Origin: Pseudolysobacter antarcticus
GTDB lineage: Bacteria > Pseudomonadota > Gammaproteobacteria > Xanthomonadales > Rhodanobacteraceae
Direction: 5' to 3'
NCBI RefSeq assembly: GCF_004168365.1
Contig: NZ_CP035704.1
Location: 4,526,001-4,590,000 of the forward strand
DNA length: 64,000 bases
Shown here: positions 27,193 through 35,027 of the stretch, in pieces
How the letters are laid out: each line of letters starts with the position of its first letter
Position numbering within the stretch: position 1 is the first letter of the stretch
Made by a program: the position numbers and the translations under genes
Notes under the pieces: model-generated
Told to the model about the DNA's origin: nothing
Databases searched by the model: none
The model's input: the letters and a program-made list of their open reading frames with translations, nothing else

Positions 27193-27906
27193 ATGCATCA
27201 TTTTTTTGCCCGCTTTCTCAGCCTCGCCATGCTTGTTTTCGCGATCGATGGATTCGCGCAAGCGCTGGATCTGCATGATCGCCTCGCCGCGTGCGCCGCC
27301 TGTCACGGCGAGCACGGCGAAGGCAAACGCGGTGCCGAATATTATCCGCACCTCGCCGGCAAACCCGCGGGTTATCTGTTCGATCAATTGCAGGGTTTTC
27401 GCGACGGTCGGCGTGTTTATCCGCAGATGGTGTCGCTGGTGCAGTACCTCGACGATGCCTACATGCGCGATATCGCCGACTACTACGCGGCGCAGGCTCC
27501 GCGCCTGCGTGCTGCCGACAACGCCGCACCATCGTTGAGTGCGGTCATGCAGGAGCGCGCCGAACAACTGGTTCGACATGGCGATGCAGCGGCGGGCGTG
27601 CCTGCTTGCAGCGCATGCCACGGTACCGATCTCACCGGCCTGGAGCCGGGCATTCCGGCGTTGGTCGGCTTGCCGGCGGATTACATCGTCGCGCAACTCG
27701 GCGGTTGGCAGAATGGCGTGCGGCATTCGACCGCGCCGGATTGCATGGCGAATATCGCCGGCAAACTTACCTCGGAAAATATCATCGCCGTCGCGGCGTG
27801 GCTGTCGCAGCAATCCTTCGCTGATGCGCGCCACCCCGCTGCCGCAGGAACCTTCGTGCCGCCGCTCGCATGCGGCAAGTTGCCGTTTGCACAGGCTGCG
27901 CCATGA
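27193..27906 (+). CDS. Di-heme cytochrome c (c4-like), first of a two-gene unit
   Basis: 237 residues. Signal peptide about 1-22 (DGFAQA). Two heme c sites, CAACH at 34-38 and CSACH at 139-143, each lie in a c-type domain of about 100 residues, as in cytochrome c4/c553 pairs; methionines such as those in PQMVSL may be distal ligands. It would be a periplasmic electron carrier. The stop overlaps the next cytochrome gene by 4 bases. ATG 27193 is preferred over an in-frame ATG at 27166. Confidence 0.88.
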   Translation: MHHFFARFLSLAMLVFAIDGFAQALDLHDRLAACAACHGEHGEGKRGAEYYPHLAGKPAGYLFDQLQGFRDGRRVYPQMVSLVQYLDDAYMRDIADYYAAQAPRLRAADNAAPSLSAVMQERAEQLVRHGDAAAGVPACSACHGTDLTGLEPGIPALVGLPADYIVAQLGGWQNGVRHSTAPDCMANIAGKLTSENIIAVAAWLSQQSFADARHPAAAGTFVPPLACGKLPFAQAAP

Positions 27907-29198
27907 AGTTGCGTCGCGGTATTTTTCTGGCGGCAATCGCACCACTGATTTTGGTTTTTGTCGGGATCGGCGCTGTGCTGTTTTTGCTGCAGGGCGGTTT
28001 CGCACCGATGCAGATTCCACGCGCTGCCGCGGCGCCGATTTCGGCCACTGTCGATGTTGTGGAACATGGAAAATATCTGTCGCGTATCGGCAATTGCGGC
28101 ATCTGCCACACCACGCGCGGTGGCGCAGAATTTGCCGGTGGTCGCGCGTTCGATACGCCTTATGGCACGGTCTACAGCACCAACCTGACGCCGGACCAAC
28201 GCACCGGCCTCGGCGACTGGTCGCTCGAAGAATTCCGTCATGTGCTGCGCAACGGCGTCAGTCGGCATGGCTTTCTGTATCCGGTTTTTCCGTACGAAAA
28301 TTTCTCGAAACTGGTCGATGCGGATATCGATGCGTTGTTCGCCTACCTGCGCAGTGTGCCGAGTATGCATGCACCGGCGCAGGCCAATGCGCTCGAATTT
28401 CCAGAGAGCCGCCGCGGCGCGATCCTGCTCTGGCGCATGTTCAATTATCGGCCACAGAATTTTGTCGCGAATCCCGCGCAATCGGCGGTATGGAATCGAG
28501 GTCGTTACCTCGTCGATGCGCTCGGACATTGCGCGTTCTGCCACAGCACGCGTGGCGCGCTCGCATCGTTACCGGCCAGCGGTTATCTCGCTGGCGGCGT
28601 GATTCCGGTGCAGGGCTGGTACGCGCCCGCACTGGACGATACGAGTCTCACGCGTTTTTCGATTGACGAACTCGCCGAGTTTTTACGCGCCGGAACGTCC
28701 ACGCATGGCGCGGCCTACGGACCGATGGCCGAAGTCGTTTTGAATGGCCTGCAATATCTGACTGCAGAGGATGCAGTCGCGACCGCGACCTATCTCAAGT
28801 TGATTCGTGTTGCGAAAAATCCGCCGGCAGAAATCCACAAGATCGAACACGATCTCGGCGCAAGCGCGGGCGACGGTCTGGCGCTGTACGAAAAACATTG
28901 CGCCGATTGTCACGGCAAGGACGGCCGCGGCAAGGAGAATATCTACCCGCCGTTGCGCGATGCGGTGTCGGTGCTCGCGAGCGATCCGATGAACGCCGTG
29001 CGTTTGGTGTTGTATGGCGGTGTCGTGCCGACCACCGCACTCAATCCACGGCCGTATTCGATGCCGCCGTTCGCGCAGCAACTGAGCTCGACCGAGGTCG
29101 TCGCGATCTTGAATTACATACGCCAGCAATGGGGCAAGCAAGCCGCAACGTTGACACCCGCCGATATCGTGCGCATGCAGGGCATCGTGCTGGATTAA
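27903..29198 (+). CDS. Tri-heme membrane-anchored cytochrome c
   Basis: 431 residues. One N-terminal transmembrane helix (about 9-30) is followed by three c-type domains with heme sites CGICH (65-69), CAFCH (210-214) and CADCH (333-337). The domain plan matches the cytochrome subunit of membrane alcohol, gluconate and sorbitol dehydrogenases (AdhB/GadC type). No dehydrogenase subunit is adjacent. Translation is coupled to the di-heme gene by ATGA, so together they supply five hemes. They may pass electrons from a quinone-independent dehydrogenase encoded elsewhere to a terminal oxidase. Confidence 0.88.
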   Translation: MKLRRGIFLAAIAPLILVFVGIGAVLFLLQGGFAPMQIPRAAAAPISATVDVVEHGKYLSRIGNCGICHTTRGGAEFAGGRAFDTPYGTVYSTNLTPDQRTGLGDWSLEEFRHVLRNGVSRHGFLYPVFPYENFSKLVDADIDALFAYLRSVPSMHAPAQANALEFPESRRGAILLWRMFNYRPQNFVANPAQSAVWNRGRYLVDALGHCAFCHSTRGALASLPASGYLAGGVIPVQGWYAPALDDTSLTRFSIDELAEFLRAGTSTHGAAYGPMAEVVLNGLQYLTAEDAVATATYLKLIRVAKNPPAEIHKIEHDLGASAGDGLALYEKHCADCHGKDGRGKENIYPPLRDAVSVLASDPMNAVRLVLYGGVVPTTALNPRPYSMPPFAQQLSSTEVVAILNYIRQQWGKQAATLTPADIVRMQGIVLD

Positions 29199-29352
29199 GT
29201 CGCTGCAGCGGTTTGGATTTGCCCGATCGAATGCTTCGGGATGTCGCGTTTTTCACTCCTTTGGCCGTGAGTGTGACTTGTGGCCGCGGTGCAAATTTTT
29301 CTCGTGTGCCAGCATGTTTTGAACCACTCCCGGTTCATTGCAGGATCATTCC

Positions 29353-30090
29353 ATGCCTCGGCACCATCGTATTCTCCCCACGTTTCTCGGCGCAGCACTA
29401 TTGCTCGCCAGCGCTTGTGCCACGGCGACCGAAACTGTCGAGGCGTTGATCAAACGCCAGTCGCAGGAATTTTCCGATGCCTCAGCGTCGGGCGATGCGA
29501 AAGTGATCGAGAAGTATCTCGACGATCGTGTTGCGTTCATGGACGAGGGCGGCAATCTGTCGGCAAAAAAGGACATCGTCGCGAGCGCGGTGCCATCGCC
29601 CAGCGGCGTTTCGAATCATCTTGTGCAGACCGATTTCGGCTTGGAGATGCATGGCAGATCGGTCGCCGTGACGACCTTCACCGACGTCTCGACCTTCGCC
29701 TTCCACGGCCAGACCATGCACGCGAAATATCGCTCGACCGAAGTCTGGCTCAAGCAAGGTGCGGACTGGAAAATGATATCGAGCCAGACGCTTGCCATGC
29801 AGGATGATCCGCCAGCGATCAAATTGCCCGCCAAGTCGCTAGACGAATACGTCGGCACGTATCAAGCCTCAACCGATTTTGTCTACAAGATCGTGCGCAA
29901 CGGCGACGAACTCAGCGGCACGATCAACGACGGCAAACCGTTCGTGATCCAGGCGGAACTGCGCGATGTTTTTTTCACTCCCGGTCAGCCACGCACGCGA
30001 CGCATTTTTCAACGCGATGCCAACGGGAAATTGACCGGCTTCGTCAGCCGTCGTGAAGGCCACGACATTGTGTTGAAGCGCGTCGGATAA
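29353..30090 (+). CDS. Secreted NTF2-like (DUF4440/SnoaL) protein
   Basis: 245 residues. The N-terminal signal ends near LLLASAC, possibly a lipobox. Residues about 30-140 form an NTF2-like cone (ETVEALIKRQSQEFSDASASGD, then FMDEGGNLSAKKDIV and STEVWLKQGADWKMISSQT). The C-terminal half (about 155-245) is a beta-rich domain (YVGTYQASTDFVYKIVRNGDELSG) like those appended to some peptidases. Enzymatic or binding function is unknown. ATG 29353 gives the cleanest signal. Confidence 0.75.
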   Translation: MPRHHRILPTFLGAALLLASACATATETVEALIKRQSQEFSDASASGDAKVIEKYLDDRVAFMDEGGNLSAKKDIVASAVPSPSGVSNHLVQTDFGLEMHGRSVAVTTFTDVSTFAFHGQTMHAKYRSTEVWLKQGADWKMISSQTLAMQDDPPAIKLPAKSLDEYVGTYQASTDFVYKIVRNGDELSGTINDGKPFVIQAELRDVFFTPGQPRTRRIFQRDANGKLTGFVSRREGHDIVLKRVG

Positions 30091-30447
30091 GACAAAGCAA
30101 CGAGAGATGCGCGCGCGGCAACCGCATGTCGCGCCGATATTCGACGTCTGCTCGCTTATTGATAAAGTCGACTTTAATTGAGACAAAGGGCAGCGAATTT
30201 CCCAGGCGCGTTTCGCTGCCCGCAATCCGCCACAACTTAGCCGCAACGCGCCGCATCTGTGGCCGCGCGCAGGCAGTTGCGGGTGTTCTTCTGCACACAC
30301 GCGGGAAACCGTCGTGTGCATCGAAAAACGGCATGAAACCGAGTCATCCCGCTCCCGATAGAACGGCGACTTCCAGCGAATTTACCGGCGCGACGCAATC
30401 GCGTATTGCGCCGGCTTGCTGATTACCAATCGCCTCTGGGGGCTATC
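30091..30447. other. Intergenic region with one palindrome
   Basis: About 357 bases between the NTF2-like gene and the SPFH gene. I see no credible gene. It contains a perfect 14-base palindrome at 30163-30176 (listed separately). Otherwise the sequence shows no clear terminator for the upstream gene. Confidence 0.55.
30163..30176. promoter_or_regulatory. Perfect 14-base palindrome upstream of SPFH operon
   Basis: TAAAGTCGACTTTA is its own reverse complement and sits about 270 bases before the SPFH start in an AT-richer patch. It is a candidate operator for an unknown dimeric regulator. No neighbouring regulator gene points to it. Confidence 0.35.
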
Positions 30448-31668
30448 ATGTTAGGCCGCACCACGTTGTTGCTGAATCGTATTTCGCGTGTCGTTTTCCG
30501 CAAAAGTTTTATCGCCATTGCCGTGCTGGTTGTGGGTGGTTACGAGCTGGTCAAGCATCCGCCGATCGAGAGTGTCGAGCGCGGCCAGGTCGGCATTCGC
30601 ATGAACCGATTCAGCGGTTCGGCGACGCCGCTCGGTGAAGGCGCGGTGCTGATGATTCCGGGCTTGCACGAACTGCGTCGTTATTCGCTGCAGGATCAGA
30701 CCTACCATCCCGAGCAGAGCAGCAAGGCCAATGGCGCGGCGCCGTTTCAATCGTCCGAAGGTTTGTCGCTCGGCGTCGATCTGACGATTCGTTATGCACT
30801 CGACCCGACCAAGCTCGTGGCGATTTCGAAAAACCTGCCGACCGATATCAACAGCGAGCTGGTCGAACCGCTGGTGCAAGGCGTGATCTACAAGGTGTTC
30901 ACACGCTACACCGTGCGCGAAATTTTTTCGACGAAACGCCAAGAGCTGCAAGATGTGATCGAAACCGAATTGAAGCCGTTGCTGGCCGCGGATGGACTGG
31001 TGTTGCGCCGCGTGATGATGGGCAATGTCGATCTGCCGCCGGACTATCGCGCGGGTATGGACAAGCTGCTCGCGGTGGAACTCGAAACCGAAAAAATGCA
31101 ATACACGCTGCAGTTGAAAGAGAAGGAAGTGAAAGAAGCCGAGCTGCAAGGCGATGCCGAAAAAGTGAAGCGCGACAAGGCCGCCGAAGCCTCCGCCAAC
31201 GAACAGATCATCGCCGCCAAGGCGCAGGAAGAAGCGATGAAACATGTGCTGCCGTTCAAGCAGCAGCAGATCGAACAACGCAAGCTCGAAGCCGAGGCCG
31301 ACAAGGGCTCGCGCATAAAGATTGCCGAGGGCACGGCCGAAGCGCGACGCATCGAAGCCGCCGGTGAAGCCGACTCGCGCCACAAGCTCGCCGACGCCGA
31401 AGCGTATCGACTCGAACTGGTCGGCAAGGTCGCGAGCAACCAGCTCGAACGCGATGGTGAACTCATCACGCGCCATCCGCTGCTGATCCAGAAAACCCTG
31501 GCAGACAAATTGTCGGACAAGATCTCGGTGATCATCGCGCCACCGCCGACCGATGGCGGATTTATCGGCTCGGCACTACTCGGCGGCATGCAACGCGGGC
31601 GCGATGGCAAGAGCAATGCCGTAGCAGAGTCGGATGCAAAAACCAGCGCCGCCGGGGAGTCCGAATAA
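30448..31668 (+). CDS. SPFH/band-7 (prohibitin-like) membrane protein
   Basis: 406 residues. Residues about 20-36 form a membrane anchor (FIAIAVLVVGGYELV). The SPFH domain spans about 42-220 (ESVERGQVGIRMNRFSG, LSLGVDLTIRYALDPTKL, SNLPPDYRAGMDKLLAVE-like boundary), then a long charged coiled coil (about 225-345, rich in EKEVKEAE and KQQQIEQRKLEAEADKG). The tail is glycine rich. Such proteins form large ring or cage scaffolds around membrane proteases or microdomains. It is coupled to the following gene by a one-base overlap. Confidence 0.88.
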   Translation: MLGRTTLLLNRISRVVFRKSFIAIAVLVVGGYELVKHPPIESVERGQVGIRMNRFSGSATPLGEGAVLMIPGLHELRRYSLQDQTYHPEQSSKANGAAPFQSSEGLSLGVDLTIRYALDPTKLVAISKNLPTDINSELVEPLVQGVIYKVFTRYTVREIFSTKRQELQDVIETELKPLLAADGLVLRRVMMGNVDLPPDYRAGMDKLLAVELETEKMQYTLQLKEKEVKEAELQGDAEKVKRDKAAEASANEQIIAAKAQEEAMKHVLPFKQQQIEQRKLEAEADKGSRIKIAEGTAEARRIEAAGEADSRHKLADAEAYRLELVGKVASNQLERDGELITRHPLLIQKTLADKLSDKISVIIAPPPTDGGFIGSALLGGMQRGRDGKSNAVAESDAKTSAAGESE

Positions 31669-33143
31669 TGCAACTGGTACGCATCGTCGTCGCAATTTTC
31701 AGCTTGGTCATGATGCAATCCGCGATCGCCGATCCGGCGCCCGCGGACAAGCCAACTGTTACCGCGATCGTCACCCAGGATCAAACCGCGCTGCGTGCCG
31801 CCGCGCGCGATTCGGCGCAACAACAAGCGGTGTTGTGGCAAGGCGATACGCTGGAGGTGCGCGGTCAACGTCAGGATTTTTTGCAGGTCTATGATCATCG
31901 CCGCGAGCGCGCGGGTTACGTGCGCGCGGCGCAGGTTCGCCTGCTGCCACTGGAAGCGGACAACGCCGCGGAGCTTCTCGCCGTGGTGCGTTTCCTGCGC
32001 GAAACGCCGGGCGCCGAGGCGATGGGTATCGCTTACGCTGCGGCTTATCTCAAGGCTGCACCGGCGAGCGCGATTGGCGCGGAGCCGTTTGATGCGCTCG
32101 GCACGATGGCCGAGCGGCTGGCGCGGCGCGCATCGTCGCACCACGCGAAGGCCGACGATGCGGTGATTGCCGCGCATCTCGAAGTCGTGGCGAACTACGG
32201 TATTGTCATCAGCAGTTTCGAGCGCGAGGGCCGCATGCAACTCTGCTACGACGGCGAAGCGTTTCGTCGCGTGCTGGCGTTGAACGCAACCGACGAACAG
32301 AAAGCGCGCGCGGCGTTGGCGTTGACGCGTGCGGAATGTATCGATCCCGATCTCACACCGACCAATCGCGCCAGTCTCGATAGCTGGCGCGGTGAAGTGC
32401 TGGCGCGCGCACCGCGTGCCAATTTGCCGGAGCATATAAAAAATCGTCTGCGCCTGCGTAGCGCGTCGGTCTGGGCCAGCATCGCTTTCGAGCGCACGCG
32501 CCGCGGCGAACCGGCGCAAGAAGCGGGCAACCTCGCAATGCAGGAACTGGCTGCCGTGAGCAAAACCGAGTTGGCCGAAGACGATGCAAGCGCCTACAAC
32601 GATGCCGCCGCGCACGTCGGCGCATCACGCTGGGCAAGCGCGACGGTGCATACACCATCAACCGCATTGCGCGTGGTGACGAGCGCGGGCAAGACCGGCG
32701 AAACCTGCATCGCATTGCTCGATGCAAAACATGATCAGGCCGCACCACTGGCGCAACGTTGCACGTTCGCGATTGTCTGGCCGGATTCAGCCGCGGCGAA
32801 TGCGCAAGGCACGGCGCTCGCGCTCGCCGTGCAGCCGCTGGATAGCTGGCGCGAGCTGTGGTTGTTTCATCATACGAGCGACGGCTGGCGCATCGATGTC
32901 GTGCCGCCCGCAGCGGGCGATCCCGAACTCGGTTATGTCGAATTCGCCGGTTGGATTCCAGGCGCCGACAAGGTACTGACCGCGCGCGAGGCGCGTATCA
33001 ACGGCCGCTTCGAGCGCAGCTTCGATATCCTCGAAATGCAGACGCTCGCGGTCGAGAAACACGCCGATAGCCCAAGCTCGCTGACGCTGTTTTATCGCTG
33101 GCAGGATCCGGCGTGGAAACACCAGACAGTGAGTTTGCGTTGA
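31668..33143 (+). CDS. Unknown secreted protein coupled to SPFH gene (SH3-like N-terminus)
   Basis: 491 residues; the start ATG shares the last base of the SPFH stop (taATG). Signal peptide about 1-22 (QSAIA). Residues about 28-85 resemble a bacterial SH3 domain (AIVTQDQTALRAAARDSAQ, DTLEVRGQRQDFLQVYDHR, AGYVRAAQVRLL). The middle (about 95-310) is helical and the last 170 residues are beta rich, ending RWQDPAWKHQTVSLR. I do not recognise the whole protein. Coupling suggests it works with the SPFH scaffold on the periplasmic side; that is inference. Confidence 0.75.
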   Translation: MQLVRIVVAIFSLVMMQSAIADPAPADKPTVTAIVTQDQTALRAAARDSAQQQAVLWQGDTLEVRGQRQDFLQVYDHRRERAGYVRAAQVRLLPLEADNAAELLAVVRFLRETPGAEAMGIAYAAAYLKAAPASAIGAEPFDALGTMAERLARRASSHHAKADDAVIAAHLEVVANYGIVISSFEREGRMQLCYDGEAFRRVLALNATDEQKARAALALTRAECIDPDLTPTNRASLDSWRGEVLARAPRANLPEHIKNRLRLRSASVWASIAFERTRRGEPAQEAGNLAMQELAAVSKTELAEDDASAYNDAAAHVGASRWASATVHTPSTALRVVTSAGKTGETCIALLDAKHDQAAPLAQRCTFAIVWPDSAAANAQGTALALAVQPLDSWRELWLFHHTSDGWRIDVVPPAAGDPELGYVEFAGWIPGADKVLTAREARINGRFERSFDILEMQTLAVEKHADSPSSLTLFYRWQDPAWKHQTVSLR

Positions 33144-33296
33144 TGGTTTGATTTATCGCACAGCGTGCGCCGATTGGTGCATGGGAGAACGATGACTATC
33201 GCACCTTGGATATCTATCGGGCTTGAACAGGCGTATTACGGAGTGCCGCACAAGCGTTAGACTCGCGACTTGTTTCTCTCGCTTGGAGCCGCGCCG

Positions 33297-34895
33297 ATGC
33301 AGACCGAACACAGCGATGTGTTGATCCTTGGCGGCGGCTTGGCCGGCCTCACGCTGGCGATCCAGTTGCGCCGCGAATTGCCGACACTCACGGTGCGTGT
33401 GCTCGAACGCAATCGCCATCCGGTGCCGGAAGCCGCGTTCAAGGTCGGCGAATCGTCGGTCGAAATCGGCGCACATTATTTCGAGAGCGTGCTCGGGCTC
33501 AAGGCGCATTTGAATGATCGCCAGCTGCGCAAATTCGGTTTTCGTTTTTTCTTCAGCGAGGGCCGCGATGATGTTGATCGCACCACCGAACTCGGCGTGA
33601 GTGAAGTTTTGCCGACGCCGAGTTATCAGCTCGACCGTGGCATCTTCGAAAATTATCTGGCCGAACACGCCGCCGAACTCGGCGCAGAATTCATTGACGG
33701 CGCAACCGTGCGCACGATCGAGCTTGCCACCAACGGCAGTGCGTCGCATAGCGTGAGTTTTACGCGCGACGGCACCGAGCATGCCGCGCAGGCGCGTTGG
33801 CTGATCGATGCCAGCGGACGCGCCGGCCTGCTCAAGCGCAAGCTCGATCTTGCCGAGAGCAATGCGCACGATGTCAACGCGATCTGGTTTCGCATCGACC
33901 AACGCATCACCATCGATGACTGGTCGGACGATCCCGCGTGGTGCTCGCGCTGCACGCCGGCTGAGCGCTGGCGCTCCACCAATCATCTGTGCGGCCCGGG
34001 TTATTGGGCGTGGCTGATTCCGTTGTCGTCGGGCTCGCATTCGGTCGGCATTGTCGCCGACGCCGGCTTGCATCCGCTGGAAACCATCAACACTTTCGAC
34101 AAGGCGATGGCGTGGTTCGCCGAGCATCAGCCGCGCCTGTATCGCGAGCTCGACGGCCACCGCGAACACTTGCAGGATTTCGCTTTTCTGCGGCATTTTT
34201 CACATGGCTGCAAGCAGGTTTTCTCGCGCGATCGCTGGGCGTTGACCGGCGATGCCGGATTGTTTCTCGACCCGTTCTATTCGCCGGGCAGCGACTTCAT
34301 CGCGATCGGCAATACCTACATCACCGCGCTGATCGGGCGTGACAGTCGCGGTGAAAACTTCGCGCGCGAGGCACGCATTTACGAGCAGCTTTATTTTTCG
34401 TTCTATCGCAACACGCTGGCATTGTACGAAGGCCAATATCCAATGTTCGGCCACGCCGAGTTCATGCCGCTGAAAGTGACTTGGGACTACGCCTATTACT
34501 GGGGCGTGCTGTGCCAGTTTTTCTTCCAGCGACGGCTCACCGACGTTGCACTATTCATGCGTTTGCAACAGCCGCTCGCGGCGAGCGAAGCGCTGAATCG
34601 CGATGTGCAATTACTGTTGCGCCGCGCCGCTGGCAGCGCGATAGGCAAAAATCCGACGCAGATGATGGATCAATGTCAGCGACCGTGGTTCGTCGAACTC
34701 AACCGCGGCCTGCGCGATAGCCTCGATGTTGTCGCGCTGGAGCAACGCATTCGCGACAACATCACGATGCTCGATAATCTGGCCGCTGAAATCCTCGGTT
34801 ACGTGCAAGCGAATGGCTCGGCAGAACTCGATGACCTTCCGGCGCTCGCGGCACTCAGCCCGCGTGCTCCACATCTGCTGGGCACGTCGATTTGA
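33297..34895 (+). CDS. FAD-dependent monooxygenase/halogenase-like flavoprotein
   Basis: 532 residues from ATG 33297, which has GGAG about 9 bases upstream. The FAD-binding GGGLAG (about 14-19) follows strand DVLILGG; VGESSVE near 49-55 is shared by tryptophan halogenase-like proteins. The flavin-dependent halogenase signature WxWxIP is present as WAWLIP at residues 237-242, and GDAGLFLDPFYSPGSDF is the second FAD motif near 318-335. The C-terminal 130 residues are helical. The WxWxIP motif blocks monooxygenation in true halogenases, but the substrate and halogenating activity are unproven. No biosynthetic gene cluster surrounds it. A diverged copy of its last codons lies at 38052. Confidence 0.8.
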   Translation: MQTEHSDVLILGGGLAGLTLAIQLRRELPTLTVRVLERNRHPVPEAAFKVGESSVEIGAHYFESVLGLKAHLNDRQLRKFGFRFFFSEGRDDVDRTTELGVSEVLPTPSYQLDRGIFENYLAEHAAELGAEFIDGATVRTIELATNGSASHSVSFTRDGTEHAAQARWLIDASGRAGLLKRKLDLAESNAHDVNAIWFRIDQRITIDDWSDDPAWCSRCTPAERWRSTNHLCGPGYWAWLIPLSSGSHSVGIVADAGLHPLETINTFDKAMAWFAEHQPRLYRELDGHREHLQDFAFLRHFSHGCKQVFSRDRWALTGDAGLFLDPFYSPGSDFIAIGNTYITALIGRDSRGENFAREARIYEQLYFSFYRNTLALYEGQYPMFGHAEFMPLKVTWDYAYYWGVLCQFFFQRRLTDVALFMRLQQPLAASEALNRDVQLLLRRAAGSAIGKNPTQMMDQCQRPWFVELNRGLRDSLDVVALEQRIRDNITMLDNLAAEILGYVQANGSAELDDLPALAALSPRAPHLLGTSI

Positions 34896-34905
34896 GGGCG
34901 TATCG
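34809..34905 (+). repeat. Direct repeat copy 1 (3' end of flavoprotein gene)
   Basis: 97 bases covering the last 28 codons, the stop and the following 12 bases of the flavoprotein gene. They align without gaps to 38052-38148 with about 20 mismatches (about 79% identity by eye), many of them synonymous. The identity is complete across TTTGAGGGCGTATCG at the stop. Confidence 0.8.
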
Positions 34906-34939
34906 TCCACAAGAGCAACTCGATCAAGGTAACCGTGCA

Positions 34940-35027
34940 GGCAGGCTGTCGGTGAAGGCAACGCCCTCTAGAGACACACCTGCGTTTGAATTGGTGACAG
35001 TGAAGGTCAGCGAACTGTTGCTGTTCA
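34940..35027 (-). pseudogene. Orphan fragment of the 125-residue repeat, outside the mosaic gene
   Basis: On the minus strand this stretch reads LNSNSSLTFTVTNSNAG then VSLEGVAFTDSLPA, clearly the N-terminal third of the repeat found twice in the neighbouring gene (LNSTTSLTFTLTNPNAG...). It begins at the stop codon of the 35025 gene in a different reading frame and cannot be translated with it. It is a relict left by recombination or a lost third repeat. Confidence 0.8.
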
